Of a DNA stretch of 64,000 nt, positions 1-7,363 are shown one piece after another. A program made the translations under genes and the position numbers. This DNA is from Comamonas sp. GB3 AK4-5 (GTDB taxonomy: Bacteria; Pseudomonadota; Gammaproteobacteria; Burkholderiales; Burkholderiaceae_C): assembly GCF_041320665.1 (NCBI RefSeq), contig NZ_CP166730.1:2232001-2296000 (forward strand). The letters are read 5' to 3'. The notes under the pieces were generated by a model. The model did not search any database. It worked only from the letters and a program-made list of their open reading frames with translations, and was not told the origin of the DNA. Every line of letters begins with the position of its first letter. Position 1 is the first letter of the stretch.

Positions 1-46
1 GGAGTTGTCGGGCGGCTTGGTAGAGGCGTTCTGCAGATACATGCAT
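1..46 (-). CDS. Phage repressor (CI-like), N-terminal fragment only
   Basis: An ATG on the minus strand at 46 opens a frame that runs off the window edge and reads MHVSAERLYQAARQL, an amphipathic start typical of short HTH repressors. It diverges from the Cro-like gene at 128, with the operator-like repeats between them, as CI and Cro do in lambdoid phages. Only 15 codons are visible, and a competing ATG at 42 lies in another frame, so the identity rests mainly on position. Confidence 0.4.
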   Translation of the reverse strand, partial: MHVSAERLYQAARQL

Positions 47-59
47 CAGTGAATTTTCT

Positions 60-121
60 GTTTAGTAAACAAGGTGTTGTTAAACGCTTCGTTTGACTTT
101 TGTTTAAACAATGTGTTTAAT
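60..121 (+). promoter_or_regulatory. Early rightward promoter with repressor/Cro operator repeats
   Basis: TTGACT at 93-98 and TTTAAT at 116-121 are separated by exactly 17 bp, a near-consensus sigma-70 promoter. GTTTA/TAAAC half-sites recur through the segment: an interrupted palindrome at 60-70, GTTAAAC at 79-85, a perfect 10-bp palindrome TGTTTAAACA at 101-110 lying between the -35 and -10, and a half-site at 115-120. This layout fits an operator bound by the divergent repressor and the Cro-like protein. Transcription should start at about 128, which is the A of the next gene's ATG. Confidence 0.6.
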
Positions 122-127
122 TTGCGT

Positions 128-340
128 ATGCATCAAGACGCAGAACTCATTTCCCACATGGGCGGCGCCACCAAGTTGGCCGTGCGCCTTGGCTATGACC
201 TGAAAGAGGGCGGCGTTCAGCGCGTCCAGAACTGGAAGAGCCGCGGCATACCTCCGGCGGTTGAGCGTGACAACCCATGGATCACGCGCATCCGCCGAGC
301 CGTTTCGCGGCAGGCAGCGGCCCAACCCAAGGAGGCCTGA
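128..340 (+). CDS. Cro-like helix-turn-helix regulator
   Basis: A 70-residue protein, first rightward gene of the early operon. The segment around GGATKLAVRLGY followed by GGVQRVQNWKSRGIP has the spacing of a Cro/YdaS-type HTH in which the recognition helix is followed by a W-x-x-R-G-I-P turn. ATG 128 is chosen over the upstream ATG 74 because 74 lies before the -35/-10 elements. The mRNA would then begin at or next to the ATG (leaderless), since no Shine-Dalgarno site precedes it. Its role is probably to switch off the divergent repressor promoter. Confidence 0.6.
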   Translation: MHQDAELISHMGGATKLAVRLGYDLKEGGVQRVQNWKSRGIPPAVERDNPWITRIRRAVSRQAAAQPKEA

Positions 341-523
341 ATGAACGCCTTCCTCTGGACGTTTCTGATTCTGGAATCCCTGAGTGTGGCCGGGCGACTG
401 ATGTGGCTCGCAACAGGGCGTTTCCCCAAGAGGACGCCGGCTCAAGCTGCGGTTGATTCCGTGGCCGGAGCGCTCTTTTGTGCCTGGGCTGCTTGCCTGT
501 TGATGGAGTTGAGTCATGTCTGA
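341..523 (+). CDS. Small two-helix membrane protein
   Basis: This 60-residue protein starts directly after the stop of the Cro-like gene, with AAGGAGG upstream. It has hydrophobic stretches at about residues 3-22 and 36-57 separated by a short basic loop (GRFPKRTP), so it is probably a hairpin inner-membrane protein. Its 3' end overlaps the next gene by 8 bases, placing it firmly in the early operon. The family is not recognised. Confidence 0.6.
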   Translation: MNAFLWTFLILESLSVAGRLMWLATGRFPKRTPAQAAVDSVAGALFCAWAACLLMELSHV

Positions 524-821
524 AGTTTCCGAGACTGCGCACGAAAGGTCACGAAAGGCGCACAGCCTGGTCTTGCAGGGCATGAAAGAGGTCAAGCAGA
601 CCGCCATTGCCGCAGCGATGGGTGTGTCTGAGGCCACGGTCAGCCGCATCAAGAACGATGACCTGGAGGCTTCTATCCAGTTTCTGTACCACGCGGGCTG
701 GAAGGTGGTGCCGCAGGACCACCGCTGCATTCCCGAGGTGCAGGCCCGCGCCTGGTTTGACTCGCATCAGCGCGAGGTTGAGCGCATGCGCCAGACCGAA
801 CAGCTGTGGCCGGAGGAGTGA
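516..821 (+). CDS. CII-like transcriptional activator
   Basis: A 101-residue protein. Residues 26-45 (KQTAIAAAMGVSEATVSRIK) form a clear helix-turn-helix, followed by the conserved-looking LYHAGWKVVP stretch seen in phage CII proteins (Pfam Phage_CII). Lambda CII is 97 residues, so the size fits, as does the position between a Cro-like gene and the O/P-like replication genes. It would activate repressor establishment and integrase promoters. Start at 516 is preceded by GGAG. Family assignment by eye. Confidence 0.7.
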   Translation: MSEVSETAHERSRKAHSLVLQGMKEVKQTAIAAAMGVSEATVSRIKNDDLEASIQFLYHAGWKVVPQDHRCIPEVQARAWFDSHQREVERMRQTEQLWPEE

Positions 822-824
822 CCC

Positions 825-998
825 ATGCAGCGCAATGCATTTCATCTGCCGGTGAGCACCTTCGCACGAGAGCTGCAACGCAACCGCGACAGCAAGCCCA
901 AGCGCAAGAGCCCGGCATCGCAATTTCACATCACCGGTGGCAATCAAGGCCGCCAGGACATGGTGCGCTTGACCGCGCTGAAGAAGACATCGATATGA
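825..998 (+). CDS. Small basic hypothetical protein
   Basis: A 57-residue reading frame starts three bases after the CII-like stop codon and ends in an ATGA overlap with the replication gene. It has a basic patch (RNRDSKPKRKS) and no recognisable domain. Support comes from its tight packing and G/C-rich third positions, and GGAGG lies 7 bases upstream of the ATG. It may be a small early regulator, or simply couple translation to the replication protein. Confidence 0.5.
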   Translation: MQRNAFHLPVSTFARELQRNRDSKPKRKSPASQFHITGGNQGRQDMVRLTALKKTSI

Positions 999-1858
999 GC
1001 AAACAACTCCCTTGGTTCCGCGTCTACACGCGGATGGTTGACGACGACAAGCTCAAGCTCTTGGCTTTTGAGGACCGCTGGCACTTCGTGGCCTTGCTGT
1101 GCCTGAAGGGCGAGGGCTTGCTGGACAAGGGTGATGCCCCCGGCCTGCTGATGCGCAAGATCGCCGTGAAGATGGGTCTGGACGTTCGCACGCTGGAGGA
1201 GGTGGCGCGCCGCCTGGCCGAAGTGGGGCTGGTGGACCAGACCTCGCTGCAGCCCACCAAGTGGGATGGCCTGCAGATGCGCAGCGACAACGACCCCACG
1301 GCCGCAGACCGCAAGAAGCGTCAACGCGAGCGCGCAAAGACCGCCAAACCCGCGCCGGGCAACGATGTCACGGACGATCACGGACAAGACACGGACGCGT
1401 CACGCGTGACGGGTACGAATGTCACGCGTACAGATACAGATACAGACTTAGATAAAGAACCCCAAGTAGATACACCAGAGGTAGAACAAGATTCTGTTGG
1501 TTCGCCACAGCCCGGCGATGCACCGGCAGCTGCTGCGCCTGCGGCTTCGCCAACCGACAAAGCCAAGGGCACCAGACTGCCGAAAGACTGGGTGCTGCTC
1601 AAGAGCTGGGGAGACTGGGCCCTGAAGGAGCGCCAAGACCTGACGGCTGAGGACGTGCGCCGCGAGGCTGCGTGCTTCCGAGACCACTGGGTGGGAAAGG
1701 CTGGCGCTGATGCCCGCAAAGCGGACTGGGAGGCGACCTGGCGCAACTGGATTCGCCGCGTGGATCGCCGCAAGGCTGCTGGCGCTGGTGCATCCGCCCA
1801 GGGTGCGGGCAAGTTTGCCGGTGCAGCTGCAGCCATTTACGACGGGGTGGAGCTGTGA
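995..1858 (+). CDS. Phage replication protein, O-like/primosomal
   Basis: A 287-residue protein. The N-terminal 100 residues (WFRVYTRMVDDDKLKLL, then a winged-helix pattern ending EVGLVD) resemble replisome-organiser N-terminal domains. A low-complexity, Thr/Asp-rich linker follows (about 115-185). The C-terminal 80 residues (LPKDWVLLKSWGDWAL through WEATWRNWIRR) look like the DnaT/helicase-loader DNA-binding module. Together with the next gene it should recruit the host DnaB helicase to the phage origin. The start at 995 gives the conserved MSKQLPWFRVY beginning; the frame extends upstream but would swallow the preceding gene. The linker DNA (about 1425-1500) is visibly AT-richer, which may mark an origin as in lambda O, though no clear iterons were seen. 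Confidence 0.65.
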   Translation: MSKQLPWFRVYTRMVDDDKLKLLAFEDRWHFVALLCLKGEGLLDKGDAPGLLMRKIAVKMGLDVRTLEEVARRLAEVGLVDQTSLQPTKWDGLQMRSDNDPTAADRKKRQRERAKTAKPAPGNDVTDDHGQDTDASRVTGTNVTRTDTDTDLDKEPQVDTPEVEQDSVGSPQPGDAPAAAAPAASPTDKAKGTRLPKDWVLLKSWGDWALKERQDLTAEDVRREAACFRDHWVGKAGADARKADWEATWRNWIRRVDRRKAAGAGASAQGAGKFAGAAAAIYDGVEL

Positions 1859-2400
1859 AGGGCGCCGCCAACCTGGCCGCGCAGGGCTTGCGCGATGTTG
1901 CCCACCACCAGGAGCAGGACGGGAAGCCGGTGCGCAAGGCTTCGCCCCGTACCCGCAAGCTGTTTGTGGTTCTGCATGGCGCCTACGGCAGCGCCTTCCT
2001 CTCGAAATTCAACACTGGCCAGCTTGGAGCCGACGGCCAGGACAAGGGTGTGCGCATGGCCATGCTGGTGTGGGACTCTGCCCTGGCCAAGTTCACCGAT
2101 GACGCGGTGGAGCTGGCGGTGGAGCGCATCAAGCGTGCAAGCCCGGAGTTCGCCCCCACGCTGCCCATGCTCGAAAAGGAGTGCGAGGCGGCCATGCCCG
2201 TGAAGCCTTACGCCCAGCAGCAAGGCTGGGTGGCCTTGCCCGCCCCAGCACCGGCTCCGCACCCTTCGTTCCAGCGTATGGGGGATGGCCGCGACTGGGC
2301 CCGTGGGCTGCGCGCTCGGCATGAGGCTGGCGAGAGGCTGACCCCGCATGTGGTGGCGATGTTCCGAAAGGCCCTTGGCATGGAAGCGAGGACCGCATGA
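1855..2400 (+). CDS. Phage replication protein, P-like helicase loader
   Basis: A 181-residue protein beginning with a GTG that overlaps the previous stop (GTGA). It is helix-rich with a central segment RKLFVVLHGAYGSAFLSKF and a WDSALAKFTDDAVELAVERIKR stretch reminiscent of lambda P-type loaders, which have a similar mid-region. Position right after the O-like gene supports a helicase-loading role. The assignment rests mostly on synteny; lambda P is longer (233 residues). Confidence 0.5.
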   Translation: MKGAANLAAQGLRDVAHHQEQDGKPVRKASPRTRKLFVVLHGAYGSAFLSKFNTGQLGADGQDKGVRMAMLVWDSALAKFTDDAVELAVERIKRASPEFAPTLPMLEKECEAAMPVKPYAQQQGWVALPAPAPAPHPSFQRMGDGRDWARGLRARHEAGERLTPHVVAMFRKALGMEARTA

Positions 2401-2618
2401 GCTCGCAAAGCACTTGCATCGAGTGCACCCACTGGTCCCTCAAGGACACCGACCGCAGCATGGCCCGCCTGGGTTTCGCATGCTGCCTGAAGAAAAACCT
2501 CCCGGGCTACACCACCAGTGCCGAGGCAGTTGCTTGCCAGCGCTTTGCTGCTGCGGATGCTGGCGCTGCCAAAGCGCGCCGCGAGTGGCTGGAAAAGAAG
2601 AGTGGGGGCCACGCATGA
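2397..2618 (+). CDS. Cysteine-rich small protein
   Basis: A 73-residue protein that starts in an ATGA overlap. It carries CIECTHW near the N-terminus, a CC pair at about 29-30 and a further cysteine near 47, a pattern that could bind one zinc ion. Similar short CxxCxxW proteins are common in phage early operons. The function is unknown; it is co-transcribed with replication and nuclease genes. Confidence 0.6.
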   Translation: MSSQSTCIECTHWSLKDTDRSMARLGFACCLKKNLPGYTTSAEAVACQRFAAADAGAAKARREWLEKKSGGHA

Positions 2619-2959
2619 AGCAGGCCATGTACGCCCTGGGCCGACTCAAGGTCGGCGCAATGAACAAGACCGAGGCAGCCTACGACCAGCACCTGGCCGG
2701 CCTGCAGCATGCTGGCCAGATCCTCTGGCGCCGGTTTGAGGGCCTGAAGCTGCGCCTGGCCGACAACACGTTCTATACGCCCGACTTCGCGGTGATGAAT
2801 GCGGAGGGTGTGATCGAGTGTCACGAGGTCAAGGGCTACTGGCAGGACGACGCCCGGGCCAAGATCAAGATCGCGGCCGACCAGTACCCGTTCCGCTTCA
2901 TCGCCATCAAGGCGCGCACCAAGAAATCCGGTGGCGGCTGGGAAGTGGAGGCGTTCTGA
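2615..2959 (+). CDS. PD-(D/E)xK nuclease-like protein (DUF1064 type)
   Basis: A 114-residue protein. The order NKTEAAY (possible first acid), YTPDF (metal-binding Asp) and ECHEVKG (E-x-K) matches the core of the DUF1064 family, small phage PD-(D/E)xK-fold nucleases often found where RusA resolvases occur. It probably processes recombination or replication intermediates. ATG 2615 overlaps the preceding stop; the open frame continues upstream, but only inside the cysteine-rich gene. Confidence 0.65.
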   Translation: MKQAMYALGRLKVGAMNKTEAAYDQHLAGLQHAGQILWRRFEGLKLRLADNTFYTPDFAVMNAEGVIECHEVKGYWQDDARAKIKIAADQYPFRFIAIKARTKKSGGGWEVEAF

Positions 2960-3225
2960 TGGACCTGGCATTTTTTGGAAAGGTCGTGCCCCTGGCCGGC
3001 CTGCGGCGGCCACCCCCACCACCTGGGACGCAGCCAGTCCGGGCTTCGATGTACCCGCGCGGGCCATCACAGAAGCCGGAGCGGCTGAGCGATGGCCGCT
3101 ACCTGGTGACCAACTGGATGACCAACCGCTGTGGGCGCGAGGTGCAGATCGGCGCGACGGCGATCTATGTGGTCAACGACTACGGAGTGATGGTCCTTGT
3201 TGAGAGCTGGGGTGACCAATGCTGA
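2959..3225 (+). CDS. Hypothetical early protein
   Basis: An 88-residue protein. It starts on the last base of the nuclease gene's stop and overlaps the next gene by 7 bases. It has a proline-rich stretch near residues 17-26 and a C-terminal half predicted as beta strands (RYLVTNWMTNRCGREV, then AIYVVNDYGVMVLVE). No family recognised; the tight packing is the main support. Confidence 0.55.
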   Translation: MDLAFFGKVVPLAGLRRPPPPPGTQPVRASMYPRGPSQKPERLSDGRYLVTNWMTNRCGREVQIGATAIYVVNDYGVMVLVESWGDQC

Positions 3226-3479
3226 ACAGGCTGAACGACCGAGAGCGCGAGCACTTGGCCCTGGTCAAGGAGCTGCCGTGCAGCGTGTGTGACCGGTCGG
3301 GGCCCAGTGAGGCCCACCACGTTAAGCAGGGCCACCAATACACCGCAGTCGCGCTGTGCGAGAGCTGCCACCGCGGCGCGCTGATGGGCCTGCATGGCCA
3401 GCGCCGCATGTGGGCAATCAAAAAGATGGATGAGCTGGCTGCGCTGAATGTGACGGTGCGCCGGCTGATGGGTAATTGA
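3219..3479 (+). CDS. Ref-like/HNH small nuclease
   Basis: An 86-residue protein with CSVCD, then EAHHVKQG, then CESCHRG and a GLHGQRRMW motif. This Cys2-HH-Cys2-H order is that of HNH nucleases and in particular of the RecA-dependent nuclease Ref of phage P1 and its phage relatives, which also carry the GLHG signature. It would bind zinc and cut DNA, probably in recombination. It is the penultimate gene of the early operon. Confidence 0.65.
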   Translation: MLNRLNDREREHLALVKELPCSVCDRSGPSEAHHVKQGHQYTAVALCESCHRGALMGLHGQRRMWAIKKMDELAALNVTVRRLMGN

Positions 3480-3495
3480 AGAAAGCGAGACGAGA

Positions 3496-3891
3496 GTGAG
3501 ACGAGACATCAATCTGGCCACGCCCGTGGATCTGCGGCAAGCCGAGGGGTTGCTGGAGAAGTACGGCCACTGGGCCCAAGACCGCTACAAGAAGCAGCGG
3601 TGTGCCAGCGCGGAAGGGGGCTATGTTCCGCCGCCACTGCCCATGGCCGAGCGTGACCTGCCTATGGAGCCCTTCATCCCGGATTGGAGCGCCGTCGGTG
3701 TTCAGCGCGCGCTGAACCAGGTGCCGCTGCAGTACCGCCGTGTCCTGCAGGCTTACTACATCCCCCAGCGTCTGCCGCACCATGCGATACGGCGACAGCA
3801 CAAGATCAGCCCGCGCATCTGGGAGGAGAGTCGCATCCTGGGTATACGCATGTTTTGGAACGTGTACCGCTTGCACCACTTGACAACGTGA
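3496..3891 (+). CDS. Q-like late-gene regulator
   Basis: A 131-residue basic protein beginning with GTG (no strong Shine-Dalgarno site). The segment VQRALNQVPLQYRRVLQAYY followed by an HTH-like helix pair (HHAIRRQHKISPRIWEESR) resembles sigma region 4 and small Q-type antiterminators. Its position, last early gene before the late operon, is where lambdoid phages put Q. The many terminators inside the late operon make an antiterminator necessary. The exact subfamily is uncertain. Confidence 0.55.
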   Translation: MRRDINLATPVDLRQAEGLLEKYGHWAQDRYKKQRCASAEGGYVPPPLPMAERDLPMEPFIPDWSAVGVQRALNQVPLQYRRVLQAYYIPQRLPHHAIRRQHKISPRIWEESRILGIRMFWNVYRLHHLTT

Positions 3892-3970
3892 TGCACAATC
3901 GCGCCATATTCCGCGAAACTGATTCGTGTGCCCTGGTTGCCTGATGGCAGCCAGCGGCGTGAACAAAGAA

Positions 3971-3999
3971 AAAGCCCGCTAGGTTCGCCTGCGGGCTTT
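3971..3999. terminator. Intrinsic terminator, probably bidirectional
   Basis: AAAGCCCGC at 3971-3979 pairs perfectly with GCGGGCTTT at 3991-3999 across a 11-base loop. It lies between the end of the early operon and the convergent membrane-protein gene, so it can stop both. Confidence 0.75.
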
Positions 4000-4005
4000 G
4001 GTACA

Positions 4006-4761
4006 TCAGTCGACCAAATTTTCTTTTATGCTTTCTCGATGCTGTTTGTGGTAAGAATCAAGGATAAGGGCGTAAGGGCGATCATTGTCACCCAGCGGGA
4101 AGACATGCAATTGCTCAGAGAAAGGGTTGCCTGCAGCATCAGAGCAGTGAATCCTTAGATTTAGTGCTGCAACATCCTTAATGCCGGAGGGAATGCGGCA
4201 AGTGATCGTAAAGATAGAATCTGGTTTAACAAATTGCTCAGATACACTGCATTTGACGTCGTCGGACAAAGAATGCACGCGGACTTGAGAGCAGCGATTT
4301 CCAAGATTTAATACATCAACTTTTACAATGTGTGCATATAGAGTTCTCTTCGCCTCTGTAGACCACGCTGCGTTCGCGGTGCATGTAGTCCGCTGCTGAA
4401 CAAATATTGGCTTGAGGTTGTCCCTTTGAAGCTGTTCCATTTTCGCGGCGGCTTGAAGTTGGAATTCAAGCGTTTCTCGCGCAGAAGAGGCCAGCTCCTC
4501 TTGCTGCTCTACAGAGCGTCTTAGCTCTTCAGCTTGTAGGTTCAGTGCTCGGCTATTCTGACGGAGTTCTATACCCTGTTGGAAGTAGCCCAGCACTAGC
4601 CATAAGATCGCAAGTGGGCCAAATGCGCCTGCAAGGAAATCCCCGAGTTCATTGAGCGGAAGTTCTTGAATTGTGGCCCATCGCCCGTGTGTGAGCCAGG
4701 CTAAGCCGGCGAGATAGGCGAGCGTCAAAAGCGCGCCGATCCATCCCAATAGTCGCCCCAT
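4006..4761 (-). CDS. Membrane-anchored coiled-coil protein, putative abortive-infection type cargo gene
   Basis: A 251-residue protein on the opposite strand to the rest of the phage. It has TM helices at about residues 5-23 and 41-60, a long heptad-rich coiled coil (about 62-110) and a C-terminal beta-rich domain. The GDFLAGAFGPLAILW segment is typical of membrane proteins described as putative phage abortive infection (putAbiC-like), but no function has been shown for this one. ATG 4761 is chosen because AGGAG sits 6 bases upstream; ATG 4800 would add 13 residues without a ribosome site. Visibly lower GC than the flanking phage genes suggests separate acquisition. Confidence 0.65.
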   Translation of the reverse strand: MGRLLGWIGALLTLAYLAGLAWLTHGRWATIQELPLNELGDFLAGAFGPLAILWLVLGYFQQGIELRQNSRALNLQAEELRRSVEQQEELASSARETLEFQLQAAAKMEQLQRDNLKPIFVQQRTTCTANAAWSTEAKRTLYAHIVKVDVLNLGNRCSQVRVHSLSDDVKCSVSEQFVKPDSIFTITCRIPSGIKDVAALNLRIHCSDAAGNPFSEQLHVFPLGDNDRPYALILDSYHKQHRESIKENLVD

Positions 4762-4965
4762 CCATATCTCCTGTGTGAGCCAGGGAGTGTGCCATAGCAA
4801 CTTGTTACATCTCCTGATTCAGCCAGGCCGCGCCTGAGTGATTTGACGGCGTTGGCATGTCTTTCGTGAGCTGTCCACGGAGCTGGAGGAGCAACACAAG
4901 CGGCTCTGCCGTAAATTCGTATGAGAGGCATGTATGCTGCAGACCTTCTGTAACAAGGAGGTTGC

Positions 4966-5430
4966 ATGTCAGCGAATGGCGTTATTGAGCAAGAGTGGCG
5001 AAAAATTTCCAATACTCTTGATGAAGTTGACTCGATTCGGCGTAAATATTCCAAATTGCTTGCTGGCCTTGTAGAGGTCGGCAACGATGCAATGCATCTT
5101 GTGCCTGAATTCTCCGTGGCTGTCGATGCGGCCTCTGAGACGGCCATTGTTAAGTCTTTCGCTGGCGAATCCAGTATCCGGCTTGCGTGGTCGGCTGATG
5201 CTGAGTGCCTTGATGGAGTAGCGCTCGTCACGTCTCCAAAAAGAGGGGGGAAAGGTGAGCACACAGTCTTGCATGTGCATTTGCCTGGATATGGTGATCC
5301 GTATGTCGATGTAGATGGCGGAGAGCAGCTGACTCAATCATCATTTCATCGCGGTAAATTTCTTTACGCGATACTGATGATGATCGTGCGAAAGCACGTT
5401 GACCTCAGTACGCTGCCGCAAGAAAACTAA
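4966..5430 (+). CDS. Hypothetical protein in cargo cassette
   Basis: A 154-residue soluble protein with a strong AAGGAGG ribosome site 5 bases before the ATG. It has a helical N-terminus (EQEWRKISNTLDEVDSIRRKY) followed by beta strands with a conspicuous HTVLHVHLPGYGDPYVDVDG stretch. It diverges from the membrane-protein gene and has the same lower GC. The two genes are enclosed by terminators at 3971 and 5437, forming a self-contained cassette between the Q-like gene and terminase. No family recognised. Confidence 0.6.
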   Translation: MSANGVIEQEWRKISNTLDEVDSIRRKYSKLLAGLVEVGNDAMHLVPEFSVAVDAASETAIVKSFAGESSIRLAWSADAECLDGVALVTSPKRGGKGEHTVLHVHLPGYGDPYVDVDGGEQLTQSSFHRGKFLYAILMMIVRKHVDLSTLPQEN

Positions 5431-5436
5431 CGCAAG

Positions 5437-5456
5437 GCCACCTCCGGGTGGCTTTG
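5437..5456 (+). terminator. Intrinsic terminator closing the cargo cassette
   Basis: GCCACC (5437-5442) pairs with GGTGGC (5447-5452) across TCCG and is followed by TTTG. It is short but well placed, 19 bases upstream of the terminase small subunit start. Confidence 0.6.
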
Positions 5457-5474
5457 TAAATTTGGAATATTGGA

Positions 5475-6062
5475 ATGGCACTCACCCCAAAGCAAGAGCG
5501 CTTTGTGGCCGAGTACCTGATAGACCTGAACGCGACTCAGGCAGCGATCAGGGCGAGCTACAGCGCGAGGACGGCAGCATCCCAAGGGGAGCGCCTGTTG
5601 AGAAATGTTGAGGTGGCCAAGGCCATCCAGGCCGCGCAGGCCGCCCGCGCGGCGCGCACTGAAATCACCCAGGACCGCGTGCTGCAGGAGCTGGCGCGCA
5701 TTGCGTTCTTCGACATCCGCAAGCTGTACCGGGATGACGGGACCATGAAGGACCCACACGAAATGGACGCAGACACGGCGGCCGCGCTGGCCAGTATCGA
5801 GGTGAAGGAAGAACTCGAGCGCGGTGAGGTGGATGAAGAGCTGGAAGACCAACCCCACGGCGGCGCGCTCAAGCGAAAGCGCGGGGAGCTGGTGGCTGGC
5901 TACACGATCAAGGCCAAGGTATTTGACAAGGGCTCCGCGCTGCAACTGGCTATGCGCCACCTGGGCATGCTGAATGACAAGCTGGGCCTGTCTGCGCCTG
6001 GCGGCGGCCCCATTGAAACTGTTACGCGCGTCACGCGCACCATCATCGACCCCAAGGCATGA
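5475..6062 (+). CDS. terS: Terminase small subunit
   Basis: A 195-residue protein starting MALTPKQERFVAEYLIDLNATQAAIRASY, the hallmark opening of the Terminase_2 family (DNA-recognition HTH). Residues 45-75 are an Ala/Arg-rich helix used for oligomerisation in this family. It selects the phage DNA and loads the large subunit. It overlaps the start of the large subunit by 4 bases (ATGA). Confidence 0.9.
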   Translation: MALTPKQERFVAEYLIDLNATQAAIRASYSARTAASQGERLLRNVEVAKAIQAAQAARAARTEITQDRVLQELARIAFFDIRKLYRDDGTMKDPHEMDADTAAALASIEVKEELERGEVDEELEDQPHGGALKRKRGELVAGYTIKAKVFDKGSALQLAMRHLGMLNDKLGLSAPGGGPIETVTRVTRTIIDPKA

Positions 6063-7363
6063 GAGAGCTGGACTTGAAGACGGCGCGCGTGTTTGCGCCG
6101 CTGCTGGAGCCTGCCCGCTACAAAGGCGCGCATGGCGGCCGAGGATCTGGCAAGAGCCATTTCTTCGCTGAAATGCTGCTGGAAGACTGCCTGTATGAGC
6201 CCGGGGCCATGGGCGGCGAAGGCATGCGGGGCGTGTGCATCCGCGAGGTGCAAAAGGACTTGAGCCAGTCGAGCAAGGCGCTGCTCGAATCCAAGCTATC
6301 CACCTTGCGGCTTGGCCCGGCCGATGGCTTTAAGGTCTACAAAGACGTGATTACCGCGCCCGGGGATGGCTTAATCATCTTCAAGGGCATGAACGATTAC
6401 ACGGCCGACAGCGTGAAGTCCTTGGAGGGTTTCAAGCGCGGGTGGTGGGAAGAAGCCCAGACAGCGACCCAACGCAGTCTGGACTTGCTGCGGCCCACGC
6501 TGCGCGCGCCGGGCTCTCAGCTGTGGTTTGGCTGGAATCCGCGCTTTGCCAAAGACCCGGTGGACCGCATGCTGCGCGCGGCGGAGCTGCCCACTGGGGC
6601 CAGGGTGGTGCAAGCCAACTGGCGCGACAACCCCTGGTTTACGGCCGAGCTGGAGCAGGAGCGCCAGGACTGTCTGCGCCTGCAGCCTGACAAATACGAC
6701 CACATCTGGGAGGGCGGCTACGAGACGGTGAACGAAGGCGCGTACTTCGCCCGCCAGCTTGCGGATGCCAAGGCCCAGGGCCGCATAGGCGCTGTGGCGG
6801 CTGATCCGCTGATGACGCTGCGGGCTTTTGTGGACATTGGCGGCACTGGCCAGAACGCCGACAGCTTTGCCATGTGGATCGTGCAGTTCGTGGGCATGCA
6901 AGTGCGCGTGCTGGACTACTACGAGGCCCAGGGGCAACCCATGGCCACCCATGCGCAGTGGCTGCGCGACCGTGGCTACACGCCGGACAGGCTGCAAATC
7001 TGGCTGCCCCATGACGGCGAGAAGTCGGACACGGTGCACGCAGTCACACCCAAGAGCGCGCTGCAGTCACTGGGCTACAGCGTGACGGTGGTGCCCAACC
7101 AGGGCAAGGGTGCTGCCATGAAACGGGTCGAGGCTGCGCGCCGGCTGTTTCCCAGCATCTGGCTCAACGAGGCGACAACGGAAGGTGGCCGCGCCGCGCT
7201 GGGTTGGTATCACGAGAAGCGGGATGAAGCCCGAGGCATTGGCCTGGGCCCGGCCCACGACTGGGCCAGCCATGGCTCTGACGCTTTCGGCCTGATGTGC
7301 TGTGTCTGGGAGCCTCCTCGGCAACAGGCACCACTGCCGCTGCCCAACATAGGAATTGTGTGA
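6059..7363 (+). CDS. terL: Terminase large subunit
   Basis: A 434-residue packaging motor. GGRGSGKS at about residues 26-33 is the Walker A motif and GWWEEAQ at about 129-135 the Walker B with its catalytic glutamate. The C-terminal nuclease domain shows DIGGTG (about 261) and HDWASHGSDAF (about 400-410), supplying the metal-binding aspartates. Overall pattern fits the PBSX/Terminase_3-6 type enzymes of short-tailed phages. It pumps DNA into the prohead and cuts concatemers. Confidence 0.92.
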   Translation: MRELDLKTARVFAPLLEPARYKGAHGGRGSGKSHFFAEMLLEDCLYEPGAMGGEGMRGVCIREVQKDLSQSSKALLESKLSTLRLGPADGFKVYKDVITAPGDGLIIFKGMNDYTADSVKSLEGFKRGWWEEAQTATQRSLDLLRPTLRAPGSQLWFGWNPRFAKDPVDRMLRAAELPTGARVVQANWRDNPWFTAELEQERQDCLRLQPDKYDHIWEGGYETVNEGAYFARQLADAKAQGRIGAVAADPLMTLRAFVDIGGTGQNADSFAMWIVQFVGMQVRVLDYYEAQGQPMATHAQWLRDRGYTPDRLQIWLPHDGEKSDTVHAVTPKSALQSLGYSVTVVPNQGKGAAMKRVEAARRLFPSIWLNEATTEGGRAALGWYHEKRDEARGIGLGPAHDWASHGSDAFGLMCCVWEPPRQQAPLPLPNIGIV

